Below are positions 17,265 to 26,181 of a DNA stretch of 64,000 nucleotides, one piece after another. The stretch is from positions 20,110-84,109 of the forward strand of contig DATNPH010000055.1 of assembly GCA_036703315.1 (NCBI GenBank). The letters are read 5' to 3'. The notes below the pieces were generated by a model. It was not told the origin of the DNA. It did not search any database and saw only the letters and a program-made list of their open reading frames with translations. How positions within the stretch are numbered: position 1 is the first letter of the stretch; each line of letters opens with the position of its first letter. The stretch is from DATNPH01 sp036703315. GTDB taxonomy: Bacteria; Cyanobacteriota; Cyanobacteriia; Cyanobacteriales; Coleofasciculaceae. The translations under genes were made by a program, and so were the position numbers.

Positions 17265-18758
17265 ATGTCATCCTTACAAAAACTGACTCCAAGTAAAAAT
17301 CAAGCTCGCCGGAACCTTTGGTTTGAACGAGTGATGGCGATTTTGGCATTGGTAAACCTGCTCTTAGTGCTGTTTGACTTGAGCTACATTCCCATGCGGG
17401 ATTTCTGGCTACAGGGCAGAATACGGATTCTTGGTTTTACTCTGGGGCCAGTACAGTTTCCTGGCTTTACCCTAGAGATTCCTCATCCTCCAATTACTCG
17501 GTGGTATGACCCAATTAAAGGCATTGAGCCCTACCGCGATACACAGCAGTATTTGCAAAAGGTGGATGAGTTAGAAGGTCAGATTAGCCAGACGGGAGTG
17601 CGATCGCCACAGGTAGAAGTAATCCTCCAGGATCTACGCCGTCGTAGCGCAGAAATAGTTGATACTAATCCCTTCCAGGTTGCAAATAAAACAGGCACCT
17701 TGGAAAAAATTAAAAATCGCATGCGTGTGCATGTATTGAAAAGTAAAGATGCTTCAGCCAAAGAATCATTTAGAACGTTCTGGAGCCAAAACTACTTAGC
17801 TACAAGGGGTCGGGAACAAGGACTAGGTTATTTCAACCGTGAGATTCGACCTCTATTTGAAACCAACTACTACCGTCCGATTGGGGAAAATGGCGAATTC
17901 ATAGACCGTTTTGGGCTGATTGATTTTCCCTTTTTTGTCCTATTTGGTCTGGAATTTCTGGCGCGTACTTGGGTAATCAGTCGTCGTCGCATTGGGATCA
18001 GCTGGCTAGATGCTATGCTGTGGCGCTGGTATGACATCTTTTTACTGCTGCCTGTTTTTCGCTGGCTTCGCATCATCCCCGTAACAATTCGCTTAAGTCA
18101 AGCTAAGTTAATAGACCTCGAGCGCATCCAAAGACAAGTCGCTCAGGGGTTTGTTGCCACTATTGCTGAGGATCTGACCGAAGTAGTCGTGGTTCGAGTA
18201 ATCAACCAAATTCAAACTTCAATTCGTGGGGGAGACCTTGCCAGGTGGCTGTCGAAACGTGAAATTCGCCCGTACATCGACATCAATAACACCGACGAAG
18301 TAGCAGCAATCACTACCCTAATGATGCAGCTGGTAGTTTATCAGGTTCTCCCCAAAATTCGACCCGATATAGAAGCATTACTGCAACACCACCTTGAAAA
18401 GGTGCTTAACCAATCCCCAGCTTTCCAGGGACTTCAGAAAGTACCAGGCATGGAACAATTACAGCATGAGCTGACCGGGCGACTGGTGAAAGAAATCGCC
18501 CAAGCTCTCTACGACACTGTCAATGGTGCTATGCAACCCGATCCCGTTGGGGATCAACTGCTTCAACGACTGATCGAACACCTCAGCGAAGCTTTAGGGA
18601 CGGAAATCCAAGGGAAGCAGACCTTACAGAAAATTCAGTCCTTACTCACAGATTTATTAGAGGAAATCAAAATTAATTATGTCGAACGGCTGTCTGAAGA
18701 AGACTTCGAGGCAATTTTAGAACAAACAAGGGCAATTCGTCAGATTGCTCATCGTTAG
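17265..18758 (+). CDS. Conserved membrane protein of unknown function, S3-S4-like segment
   Basis: 497 residues. One hydrophobic helix near the N terminus (about 24-42) is followed by a long polar loop (about 60-215). Two or three more hydrophobic segments follow (about 217-285): FPFFVLFGLEFLARTW and WYDIFLLLPVFRWLRIIPVTIRL. The last, with Arg at spaced positions after an Asp-containing helix, recalls S3-S4 helices of voltage-sensor ion channels. There is no pore selectivity filter. The C-terminal half (about 290-497) is soluble and helical. I recall similar proteins only from cyanobacteria and assign no function. It precedes the rimP operon, but a terminator-like hairpin separates them. Confidence 0.75.
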   Translation: MSSLQKLTPSKNQARRNLWFERVMAILALVNLLLVLFDLSYIPMRDFWLQGRIRILGFTLGPVQFPGFTLEIPHPPITRWYDPIKGIEPYRDTQQYLQKVDELEGQISQTGVRSPQVEVILQDLRRRSAEIVDTNPFQVANKTGTLEKIKNRMRVHVLKSKDASAKESFRTFWSQNYLATRGREQGLGYFNREIRPLFETNYYRPIGENGEFIDRFGLIDFPFFVLFGLEFLARTWVISRRRIGISWLDAMLWRWYDIFLLLPVFRWLRIIPVTIRLSQAKLIDLERIQRQVAQGFVATIAEDLTEVVVVRVINQIQTSIRGGDLARWLSKREIRPYIDINNTDEVAAITTLMMQLVVYQVLPKIRPDIEALLQHHLEKVLNQSPAFQGLQKVPGMEQLQHELTGRLVKEIAQALYDTVNGAMQPDPVGDQLLQRLIEHLSEALGTEIQGKQTLQKIQSLLTDLLEEIKINYVERLSEEDFEAILEQTRAIRQIAHR

Positions 18759-18925
18759 CAGGAAAAGGAACATTCAGGGCGTCCTTGTAAAGCCCCTAGA
18801 TTTTTCTATGGGGTTCCTTCTCCTTCCCTGACGCCTCACAAGGCGAGCTGATTGCGCTACACTCAAAGATAGAAACAGACGAAACTCTATTCGTCGATAG
18901 GTTTCTTGGCAGAAATTTTACCTGG

Positions 18926-18950
18926 AAGTGGGTTAAACCCACTTTTTTTG
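18926..18950 (+). terminator. Intrinsic-terminator-like hairpin just upstream of rimP
   Basis: AAGTGGG-TTAAA-CCCACTT followed by a run of T (to 18949) is a textbook intrinsic terminator. It ends only 14 bp before the rimP start, and the rimP ribosome-binding site (GGAG near 18953) follows directly. An imperfect inverted repeat (GAAAC at about 18880, GTTTC at about 18901) lies upstream. It may end an upstream transcript or act as an attenuator of the rimP-nusA-infB operon. Confidence 0.65.
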
Positions 18951-18963
18951 TTGGAGTTCTTCA

Positions 18964-19425
18964 ATGACTCATCCTTTAATTCCACAGCTAATAGATTTGG
19001 CGACGCCACTAGCCGAAAACCTAGGCTTGGAGGTAGTAGGAGCAGTTTTTCACACGGATAGACGCCCTCCCGTACTGCGTGTGGATATCCGTAACCGCTT
19101 GGGTGATACCGGTTTGGATGATTGCGAACGGATGAGTCGAGCGCTGGAAGAGGAATTAGATGCTACGGATATCATTCCAGACACCTACGTTTTGGAGATC
19201 TCTAGTCCTGGTATCTCACGCCAGCTGACTACAGACCGAGAGTTTATTTCCTTTAAGGGGTTTGCTGTCATTGTCACGACCTCTGAACCTTTCGAGGGGC
19301 ACAAACAGTGGCGAGGGAAGTTGATTAGTCGGGATGAAACCGGGGTTTACCTGAACCAAAAAGGTCGTGCGATCACGATTCCCCGTGATTTGGTAACCAA
19401 GGTGCAGCTGGACGATAAAGCTTGA
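18964..19425 (+). CDS. rimP: Ribosome maturation factor RimP
   Basis: 153 residues, usual family length. The N-terminal alpha/beta domain shows GLEVVGAVFHTDRRPPVLRVDIRN and the family motif DDCERMSRALEEELD. The hinge VLEISSPGISRQLTTDREF leads into the C-terminal SH3-like domain (FKGFAVIVTT...GKLISRDETGVYL). RimP binds the pre-30S subunit and assists its assembly in the cytoplasm. It is first in the conserved rimP-nusA-ylxR-infB order. GGAG lies about 8 bp before the ATG. Confidence 0.97.
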   Translation: MTHPLIPQLIDLATPLAENLGLEVVGAVFHTDRRPPVLRVDIRNRLGDTGLDDCERMSRALEEELDATDIIPDTYVLEISSPGISRQLTTDREFISFKGFAVIVTTSEPFEGHKQWRGKLISRDETGVYLNQKGRAITIPRDLVTKVQLDDKA

Positions 19426-19562
19426 ATTTAGGTTGAAGGTTAAGACGTTGCAGGTTGGCAGGGCAAGCATGTTTTTCCAACCTTCCACTTTGACTTTCTA
19501 ACGTTCAAACCGTAGCCCAAGCCTTTCTATTTTCATACATTCATGATTACGGAGATTTGCCT
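19426..19562. repeat. Heptamer-repeat spacer between rimP and nusA
   Basis: The start of this gap carries AGGTTGA, AGGTTAA and later CAGGTTG, degenerate copies of a seven-base unit, with a partly complementary CCAACCTTCC near 19477-19487. Related heptamers occupy the ylxR-side and infB-side gaps of the same operon. Confidence 0.5.
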
Positions 19563-20855
19563 ATGTCGTTAGTTAGTCTGCCCGGACTAAAAAAGATGAT
19601 TGAAGAGATCAGTCAAAGCCACAATTTACCCAAGTCTGCCGTACAGCAGGCACTACGAGAAGCGCTGATGAAGGGATATGAGCGCTATCGTCGGGCTCAA
19701 CGCCTTGACCGATATCATTTTGAAGAAGACTACTTCGACAACTTTGAAGTTGATCTCGATGTCGAAGAAGAAGGCTTCCGGGTTTTATCTACCAAAAGTA
19801 TTGTTGAGGAAATCAGCAATAGTGATCATCAAATTTCACTCAAAGAAGTTCAGGAAGTTGCCTCAGAGGCGCAACTTGGGGACTCGGTAGTTCTGGATGT
19901 AACGCCAGACCAAGGCGAGTTTGGTCGGATGGCTGCCATTCAAACCAAACAGGTATTATCACAAAAACTTCGGGATCAACAACGCAAGTTGATCCAGGAG
20001 GAGTTTGAAGAGCTAGAAGGAACGGTTCTCCAAGCAAGAGCGCTGCGGTTTGAACGGCAATCGGTGATTATGGCGCTCAGCAGTGGCTTTGGTCAGCCAG
20101 AGGTAGAAGCTGAACTGCCCAAGCGAGAACAGCTACCCAACGATAACTATCGCATCAACGCCACATTTAAGGTTCTTCTCAAAAAGGTTCGGGAAGGTCC
20201 TCACCGGGGTCCTCAGTTGGTGGTATCTCGTGCGGCAGCCGGTTTGGTAGTCTATCTATTTGCCAACGAAGTACCAGAAATTGAAGACGAAGTGGTTCGG
20301 ATTGTGGCAGTGGCACGGGAAGCCAATCCCCCCTCTCGTCATGTGGGTCCCCGAACAAAAATCGCTGTCGATACCCTAGAGCGAGATGTCGATCCAGTGG
20401 GTGCGTGTATTGGTGCTAGAGGTTCCCGCATTCAAGTAGTGGTGAATGAATTACGGGGTGAAAAAATTGATGTCATTCGCTGGTCACCAGACCCATCTAC
20501 CTATATTGCTAACGCCCTGAGTCCAGCACGAGTTGATCAGGTGCTACTGGTGAATCCAGAGGGGCGTCAGGCTCACGTCTTAGTCGCGGAAGACCAGTTA
20601 AGTTTGGCGATCGGGAAAGAAGGACAAAATGTCCGCCTTGCCGCCCGCCTTACAGGTTGGAAGATTGACATTAAAGATGGTGCTAAATACGATTACGAAG
20701 CAGAACATCGCAAAATAGAGGCATTGAAAGCGAGTTCAATCGCTATCCAAGAGGTACAAGAGGATGAATATGAAGATGAGGACGAAGCTGTAGAAACACT
20801 AAATGTGGCTGATTCTGAGCCAGTGGTCGAAGAGACTACTCAAGAAGAAGAGTAG
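19563..20855 (+). CDS. nusA: Transcription termination/antitermination factor NusA
   Basis: 431 residues from the ATG at 19563 (a TTG two codons upstream is less likely). An N-terminal RNA-polymerase-binding domain (about 1-115) precedes the S1 region (about 130-190) and KH domains. The family's RHVGPRTKIAVDTLERDVDPVGACIGARGSRIQ and SLAIGKEGQNVRLAARLTGWKIDIK carry the GxxG RNA-binding loops. The C-terminal acidic tail (DEYEDEDEAVETL, EETTQEEE) replaces the repeats seen in enterobacterial NusA. The protein modulates pausing and termination. It is the second gene of the rimP operon. Confidence 0.97.
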   Translation: MSLVSLPGLKKMIEEISQSHNLPKSAVQQALREALMKGYERYRRAQRLDRYHFEEDYFDNFEVDLDVEEEGFRVLSTKSIVEEISNSDHQISLKEVQEVASEAQLGDSVVLDVTPDQGEFGRMAAIQTKQVLSQKLRDQQRKLIQEEFEELEGTVLQARALRFERQSVIMALSSGFGQPEVEAELPKREQLPNDNYRINATFKVLLKKVREGPHRGPQLVVSRAAAGLVVYLFANEVPEIEDEVVRIVAVAREANPPSRHVGPRTKIAVDTLERDVDPVGACIGARGSRIQVVVNELRGEKIDVIRWSPDPSTYIANALSPARVDQVLLVNPEGRQAHVLVAEDQLSLAIGKEGQNVRLAARLTGWKIDIKDGAKYDYEAEHRKIEALKASSIAIQEVQEDEYEDEDEAVETLNVADSEPVVEETTQEEE

Positions 20856-21031
20856 AAGAAGCTGGGACTTGATGTTCGATTGGTCGTGCTAAGAACGTTG
20901 AAGACTTGCAAGGCAAGGCACATTAAAAATCTTTGCTCCAAACGGCAATCACTGCCAAGGACAACCTTTCAACCTTTAATCTCTCAACCTGCCAACCTAC
21001 CCTTCGGCAACGCCTTCGCCGAACAACCAAC
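20856..21031. repeat. Heptamer-repeat spacer between nusA and ylxR
   Basis: From about 20962 to 21001 runs CAACCTT, TCAACCT, CTCAACC, GCCAACC, a degenerate seven-base periodicity. It is followed by the palindromic CTTCGGCAACGCCTTCGCCG (21002-21021), which also occurs in altered form near 42740. Both are typical dispersed cyanobacterial repeats. Confidence 0.5.
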
Positions 21032-21376
21032 ATGGAACCTAACTACCGACGTTGTCTTAGCTGCCGCCAAGTGGCACCTAAACCAGCGTTCTGGCGGATT
21101 GTCCGAGTGTATCCATCGCGACAGGTACAATTAGACGAGGGGATGGGACGTTCTGCCTACCTATGTCCTCAAGCGAGTTGTCTAGCGGCAGCTCAAAAGA
21201 AAAACCGACTGGGGCGATCGCTTCATGCATCGGTGCCGGAAGATCTATACGAAACCTTGTGGCAGCGTTTAGCCACCTTGCCAACAGTAGAAGCTCAGAA
21301 TGGGGAAGCAGAATTTCATAACAGAACAGAGCACGATCAAAGTAAAAAGGTTTTAAGGAACATAAGCAATCGTTAG
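21032..21376 (+). CDS. ylxR: YlxR-family RNA-binding protein (DUF448)
   Basis: 114 residues from the ATG at 21032 (MEPNYRRCLSCRQV). The family signature is clear: RRCLSCRQVAPKPAFWRIVR, then GRSAYLCPQASCLAAAQKKNRLGRSL. The cysteine pairs resemble a metal or nucleic-acid contact site. YlxR proteins lie between nusA and infB in many bacteria; they bind RNA or RNase P RNA, or act as nucleoid-associated regulators according to different studies. The position here is the canonical one. An in-frame extension to 20933 lies in repeat DNA and is rejected. The polar C-terminal tail is variable. Confidence 0.9.
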   Translation: MEPNYRRCLSCRQVAPKPAFWRIVRVYPSRQVQLDEGMGRSAYLCPQASCLAAAQKKNRLGRSLHASVPEDLYETLWQRLATLPTVEAQNGEAEFHNRTEHDQSKKVLRNISNR

Positions 21377-21743
21377 GATATAGAGAGACGGGTTCTAAAA
21401 AGTTTTCTCCAAGGAGGTGAGTCAGTCTTTACCATAACAAGTTAAGTTACGCTACCAAACTGACCGGAAACTGACGGTACAGAAAAGTGTCCCAGTTTTT
21501 TTAAGATTTGTGCAAAATTAAAGAAGAAGGCTTCAATCGTTTGAAGGAGATCCAACGGGTTGGCTCTAAATCGGCACTTCTCAAGTAGTGACTATCAATC
21601 ATCTTATTTAGAAGCGCATTCACAACGGTTCAAGGTTGAACCCCTTGGGTACAAGGCGAACAAGCAAGCAGTCATCTGAGCATTGAGTTTATGGTGTAAC
21701 GACTATGATGTGACAACTGATAGCTACGACGGGGAAAGAGTGG
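21377..21743. other. Gap between ylxR and infB
   Basis: 367 bp without a supported gene. It holds a ribosome-binding-like AAGGAGGTGA at 21412 not followed by a good ORF, and a short inverted repeat (GGTTCAA, TTGAACC) near 21628-21644. A promoter for infB may be here, but I cannot place it. Confidence 0.45.
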
Positions 21744-24700
21744 ATGAACAACGGCAAAGTCAGAATTTACGAATTATCACGGGAATTAAACTTGGACAAT
21801 AAGGACATTTTGAGTATCTGTGAAAACCTTAATATTGCGGTAAAAAGTCACAGTAGCACAATCACAGAAACGGAGGCAGAACGTATTCGTGCGGCGTCAG
21901 AAAAATATTCAGATGCGAGAGCGGCTGTAAGAAGCCGTGAAACCACCGCATCAGCTGAAGGAGGATCGGGACCGCCGCCATATACTAAATCAATTGGACG
22001 CCCTAATGGTCAGCGGAAGCAGCAAATTCTAGAGATTCGTCAGTCTAATTCTCGTCCTAGTTCTAGCCCTCAACAAGGAGGTTCTCAACTGATTACCCCT
22101 CCTCAACCCCCCGTAAAGCCACCAACTCCCCCCCCACGCCAACCAATAAATCCGAATCGACCAGCACCTGTAAATCAGTCAGAACCTAAGCCGGAACCGA
22201 TGGCTAAGCCGGAACCAATAGTTTCACAGGAGACGGCTGCACCCCCTAAGGTGTCAGAAAAACCGAAACTTGTCGAACCGCCGACAAGACCGACAAAGTC
22301 AAAACCTCAGCCGACTCAATTTGAAAAACCGGTCTTGAGAGGAACCCGACAAGAGACGCCGACTGCAAAGTCGAATGGTACTCCAATACCAGTTAAGCAG
22401 CCTGCCAGTACCAGCCAGTCAGCTGTCGCGGAAGCCGCAACCCCAGTGCGCCGTAGTCCAGCTGCACCACCAGTGCCTAAACTTCAGGAGCCTCCAAGAA
22501 GAGCGCGACCGCCAGTTCGTGGTGACCAAGATGGTGTGGCGGCAAAAGGAGCCGGAGTAGATATTTCGGCTGATGGCGAGGCGGGGGAAGAGGAGCTACT
22601 CGAAACGCCGGAAATGCTAGAGCAAAAGCTCCGGCGACCAACTCCTCCTCGAATTCTCAAGAAGAAAGAGTCGTGGGAGGAAGAAAATGGAGAAGAAGAA
22701 GGGGCTGCCAAGAAAGCTGGTGGAAAGCTCAAGCGTCGGCATGAACGCTTTGACGATGATGACGAGGATTTGGAGGATTTGCTCGACCTAGATGGTCCGG
22801 TCGTGGCACTCGCCTCAATAGCTCGTCCTCCAAAACCCAAGTCCCTCCCAGGACAAGTGGCGTTAACGGCGGCTGCGCCCAATGTCAGCCAAAAGAAAAA
22901 GCCTGGAGTAAGAAGTGGTGATCACAACAAATCAGATAGTCGCGATCGCCGTCGGGCCAAAGCCACTGGACCCGAACGCGCCGAAAAAATCGTCTTGACA
23001 GGCTCTCTGACGATCAGAGAACTGGCTGATGCCTTGGTCGTTCCTGAAACTGAGATAGTTAAAAAGCTGTTCTTCAAAGGAATGATCGTTAGTATCACTC
23101 AAACCCTGGATGTAGCTACCGCTAAGATGGTAGCCGAGGAAATGGGTGTTGAAGTTGAGACAGCCGAAGAAGCCGCTGCTGCGACCAAAGTCACAGAGAT
23201 GCTGGACGCCGAAGACATGGAAAATCTCCAGCGTCGTCCACCTGTGGTCACGATCATGGGTCACGTAGACCACGGTAAAACAACTCTGCTTGATAAAATC
23301 CGCGAAACAAAGGTTGCACAAGGCGAAGCGGGTGGTATTACCCAACACATCGGCGCTTACCACGTTGATGTTGAGCATGAAGGTCAAACCCAGCAGGTTG
23401 TCTTCCTTGACACCCCAGGTCACGAAGCATTTACTGCCATGCGGGCACGGGGAGCGCGAGTCACCGACATTGCCATCCTGGTTGTTGCTGCCGATGATGG
23501 CGTCCAACCTCAAACCATTGAAGCGATTAGCCACGCCAAAGCGGCTGAAGTTCCTATTGTCGTTGCCATCAACAAAATTGACAAACCCGAAGCCCAACCC
23601 GATCGCGTTAAGCAAGAGCTAACCGAATATGGTTTGGTGCCCGAAGAGTGGGGCGGCGAAACAATCATGGTTCCTGTCAGCGCTATCCAAAGAGAAAACT
23701 TGGATACGCTCTTGGAGATGATTTTATTGGTGGCGGAAGTCGAAGACCTCCAAGCCAATCCTGAGCGACCGGCGAAAGGAACCGTCATCGAAGCTAACCT
23801 GGATAAAACAAGGGGACCCGTTGCCACTCTGTTGGTACAAAATGGAACCCTGCGGGTCGGTGATACTCTCGTGGCTGGCTCCGTCTTCGGTAAGGTGCGA
23901 GCGATGATTGATGACCGGGGATCGCGAGTCGAAGCGGCTAGTCCGTCCTTTGCTGTAGAAATTCTAGGCTTGAGCGATGTCCCGGCAGCCGGTGATGAGT
24001 TTGACGTCTTTGAGAGCGAAAAAGAAGCCCGTGCTGTTGCTAGCGACAGAACTGACGAACAACGGCAGTCTCGCCTACAGCAGGTGATGGCGTCACGCCG
24101 AGTTACCCTCAATAGCCTCTCAGCTCAGGCTCAAGAAGGTGAACTCAAAGAACTTAACTTGATTTTGAAGGCAGATGTCCAAGGCTCAGTCGAAGCTATT
24201 CTCGGCTCCCTCAGGCAGCTACCGCAGAATGAGGTGCAAGTCCGAGTCCTGCTAACAGCTCCTGGCGAAATTACTGAAACCGATGTTGCCTTAGCGGCGG
24301 CTAGTGGTGCTGTAATTGTTGGGTTCAATACCACGCTGGCTAATGGTGCTCGACAAGCGGCTGACCGAGAGGGTGTTGATGTGCGCGAATACAACATCAT
24401 CTACAAACTCTTAGATGATATTCAAGGCGCGATGGAAGGTCTACTGGAACCGGAAATGGTCGAGGAACCACTCGGTCAAGTTGAAGTTCGAGCTGTCTTC
24501 CCAGTTGGTCGTGGTGCAGTGGCTGGTTGCTATGTTCTGTCGGGCAAAGCGGTTCGCAACTGTAACATACGAGTGCGGCGCAATGGCAAAGTGATCCATG
24601 AAGGTATCCTTGATTCCCTCAAGCGGATGAAAGAGGATGTTAGGGAAGTCGCTGCTGGCTATGAATGTGGCATTGGTCTGGATAAGTTCAATGACTGGGC

Positions 24701-24764
24701 CGAAGGTGACATCATCGAAACCTATAAGATGGTGAGTAAGCGACGGACTTTGTCAGCTAATTAA
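21744..24764 (+). CDS. infB: Translation initiation factor IF-2
   Basis: 1006 residues. An IF2 N-terminal subdomain (MNNGKVRIYELSRELNLDNKDIL) is followed by a long Pro/Lys-rich linker (about 70-380) with acidic patches, usual for cyanobacteria. A second IF2_N region precedes the GTPase: IMGHVDHGKTTLLD (G1, about 505-518), DTPGHEAFTAMRARGA (G3), NKID (G4) and PVSAI (G5). Domains II-IV follow, ending in the fMet-tRNA-binding C domain. IF-2 places initiator tRNA on the 30S subunit and promotes 50S joining with GTP hydrolysis. The gene follows ylxR in the conserved operon. Confidence 0.98.
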   Translation: MNNGKVRIYELSRELNLDNKDILSICENLNIAVKSHSSTITETEAERIRAASEKYSDARAAVRSRETTASAEGGSGPPPYTKSIGRPNGQRKQQILEIRQSNSRPSSSPQQGGSQLITPPQPPVKPPTPPPRQPINPNRPAPVNQSEPKPEPMAKPEPIVSQETAAPPKVSEKPKLVEPPTRPTKSKPQPTQFEKPVLRGTRQETPTAKSNGTPIPVKQPASTSQSAVAEAATPVRRSPAAPPVPKLQEPPRRARPPVRGDQDGVAAKGAGVDISADGEAGEEELLETPEMLEQKLRRPTPPRILKKKESWEEENGEEEGAAKKAGGKLKRRHERFDDDDEDLEDLLDLDGPVVALASIARPPKPKSLPGQVALTAAAPNVSQKKKPGVRSGDHNKSDSRDRRRAKATGPERAEKIVLTGSLTIRELADALVVPETEIVKKLFFKGMIVSITQTLDVATAKMVAEEMGVEVETAEEAAAATKVTEMLDAEDMENLQRRPPVVTIMGHVDHGKTTLLDKIRETKVAQGEAGGITQHIGAYHVDVEHEGQTQQVVFLDTPGHEAFTAMRARGARVTDIAILVVAADDGVQPQTIEAISHAKAAEVPIVVAINKIDKPEAQPDRVKQELTEYGLVPEEWGGETIMVPVSAIQRENLDTLLEMILLVAEVEDLQANPERPAKGTVIEANLDKTRGPVATLLVQNGTLRVGDTLVAGSVFGKVRAMIDDRGSRVEAASPSFAVEILGLSDVPAAGDEFDVFESEKEARAVASDRTDEQRQSRLQQVMASRRVTLNSLSAQAQEGELKELNLILKADVQGSVEAILGSLRQLPQNEVQVRVLLTAPGEITETDVALAAASGAVIVGFNTTLANGARQAADREGVDVREYNIIYKLLDDIQGAMEGLLEPEMVEEPLGQVEVRAVFPVGRGAVAGCYVLSGKAVRNCNIRVRRNGKVIHEGILDSLKRMKEDVREVAAGYECGIGLDKFNDWAEGDIIETYKMVSKRRTLSAN

Positions 24765-24865
24765 CAAGTTAAAGGTTGGAGGTTGGAAGGTGTAAATCTT
24801 TCCTGACCTGCAACCTATTAACCTGTAACCTGCAACCTTTTCCTAACCTGTACCCAAATTGACCT
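24765..24865. repeat. Heptamer-repeat array between infB and the membrane protein gene
   Basis: Seven-base units fill this gap: AGGTTGG twice near 24773, then GACCTGC, AACCTAT, TAACCTG, TAACCTG, CAACCTT (about 24804-24838). The two halves are roughly complementary, so the RNA could fold into a long imperfect hairpin. Confidence 0.7.
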
Positions 24866-25510
24866 ATGCGCTCTTTTTGGACTGAACCGTTTTTGTGGAT
24901 TCATCTGGCGGGTTTGGCAGCATTGCCCATTACTTTGGAAATGGTATGGCTAGGACTGGCAGTGGGTGATCCCCTATTGCCAGTCTGGCTAGAACTACTG
25001 CTGGTGACAGTTGTCGGTATTGGGCCAGTGCTTTGGATGCAACTGAGCCGGCCCTTCGACATCTTCAGCATTCTGGTCTTAGCGATGAAGCCGGAGAAGC
25101 TGACGACTCAGCAGCGACGCATCTTGAGCTTGTTCAAAGCCAAGAACAGTAAAATACTAGCGATCGCGGCTGCAGTCTTCATGCTGTGGGTACTGTGGCA
25201 AATTTACCGAGTGGCACCGATGGCGGCAGCTGTTGCTCCCTTCGCACCAGGATGGCGTATTGTAGGATTGTTATGGGCTAGTTTAGCGTTTCTTGCCAGT
25301 AATTTGTTTTTACAAGTACCGCTGAGTGTCGCGCAAGTTCTCCTAACCAGCGAGTCGGAGTTTGCAGCGACACAACCCTATTCAATAGAAAAATTGCCGC
25401 AAGATTTTACGATACCAGGTGTGCAAGTCAACCAAATTTTGCCGATGACAGCAACAGAGCCAGCACCTGTAACGACATCATCCCCGGAGTTATCCTCGGA
25501 TCAAAAATGA
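24866..25510 (+). CDS. Low-complexity-tail membrane protein downstream of infB
   Basis: 214 residues with five or six hydrophobic helices, for example FLWIHLAGLAALPITLEMVW and LAIAAAVFMLWVLWQIY. A polar Thr/Pro/Ser-rich C-terminal tail follows (PMTATEPAPVTTSSPELSS). I recall this as a cyanobacterial family usually found after infB; its function is unknown. The start is the ATG at 24866. Position suggests co-transcription with infB across a heptamer-repeat spacer. Confidence 0.8.
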   Translation: MRSFWTEPFLWIHLAGLAALPITLEMVWLGLAVGDPLLPVWLELLLVTVVGIGPVLWMQLSRPFDIFSILVLAMKPEKLTTQQRRILSLFKAKNSKILAIAAAVFMLWVLWQIYRVAPMAAAVAPFAPGWRIVGLLWASLAFLASNLFLQVPLSVAQVLLTSESEFAATQPYSIEKLPQDFTIPGVQVNQILPMTATEPAPVTTSSPELSSDQK

Positions 25511-25951
25511 CTAAAAAAGAATGAACAGTGAAGTATGAAAGAAAAGTGGCAGATTACATAGTGGATACCAGTATCTAAATTCATTTATTCAAGAAAAAAT
25601 TTTCCATCTGTAGGCAGCCTAGGCAAAAGTAAAGCGTACCTACACTAGATCAGGCGTTTTATATCGATTTCTTGATAGGGTTCTTACTTTAGACATAGCT
25701 ACACCCCATTGAATCCCGTTAGCCGTAGTCTTCCCACTTCGCTAAGGGTCTGACTGAGATAACATAATTCATCGTCACTTGACGTTCTTCAGATCATAGA
25801 GAGTCCAAAGCACATCTTGGCTCATTTAGATTAAGATGTCGCTGAGCACACAGTCTGAAAACAATAGCTAAGGTATTCTAAAAAATAAAGCAAAAAGTGC
25901 TTTTTAAAAGCTCTCATCGGCGATTTTGTGTAAATTTATTTAAGGCATTGT
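25511..25951. other. Intergenic region, no supported gene
   Basis: 441 bp, AT-rich, with no repeat family, hairpin or coding signal that I can support. It probably contains the promoter of the small plus-strand gene that follows. Confidence 0.45.
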
Positions 25952-26155
25952 ATGGAAAGTTCAGCTACTTCAAAGTCAACCCAACTGTGTCAAGAAAGCC
26001 ATATTTGGGAGAGCTTGAAACAAGCGATCGCAGCCAGTTCAGGATTTCAACGGTGGCAGATGGAACATCCAGTGGGCGATCAACTCCAGAATTACAGCCT
26101 GGATATCCGCGTGCGTCGCTATCTCCGCGAAACCTTAGAGACTCTGGCTTACTAG
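25952..26155 (+). CDS. Small conserved cyanobacterial protein
   Basis: 67 residues. The segment WESLKQAIAASSGFQRWQMEH followed later by RRYLRETLETLAY matches a short protein that I recall as common in cyanobacteria, without a known function. It is soluble, predicted mostly helical, and has no cysteine cluster. A HIP1 octamer lies inside the gene. The start is the ATG at 25952; the preceding bases lack a strong ribosome-binding site. The gene converges on the DUF1400 gene 26 bp downstream. Confidence 0.7.
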   Translation: MESSATSKSTQLCQESHIWESLKQAIAASSGFQRWQMEHPVGDQLQNYSLDIRVRRYLRETLETLAY

Positions 26156-26181
26156 CCTGCCGGCTTAGGAGGCTATTCAGT

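Noticed and set aside
21412..21421. AAGGAGGTGA, a perfect ribosome-binding-like sequence before infB
   Set aside because: No start codon with a usable frame follows at proper distance; infB begins 320 bp further on.
22484..24400. Long minus-strand frames opposite infB
   Set aside because: Shadows of high-GC codon usage in infB, which has all G-box motifs on the plus strand.
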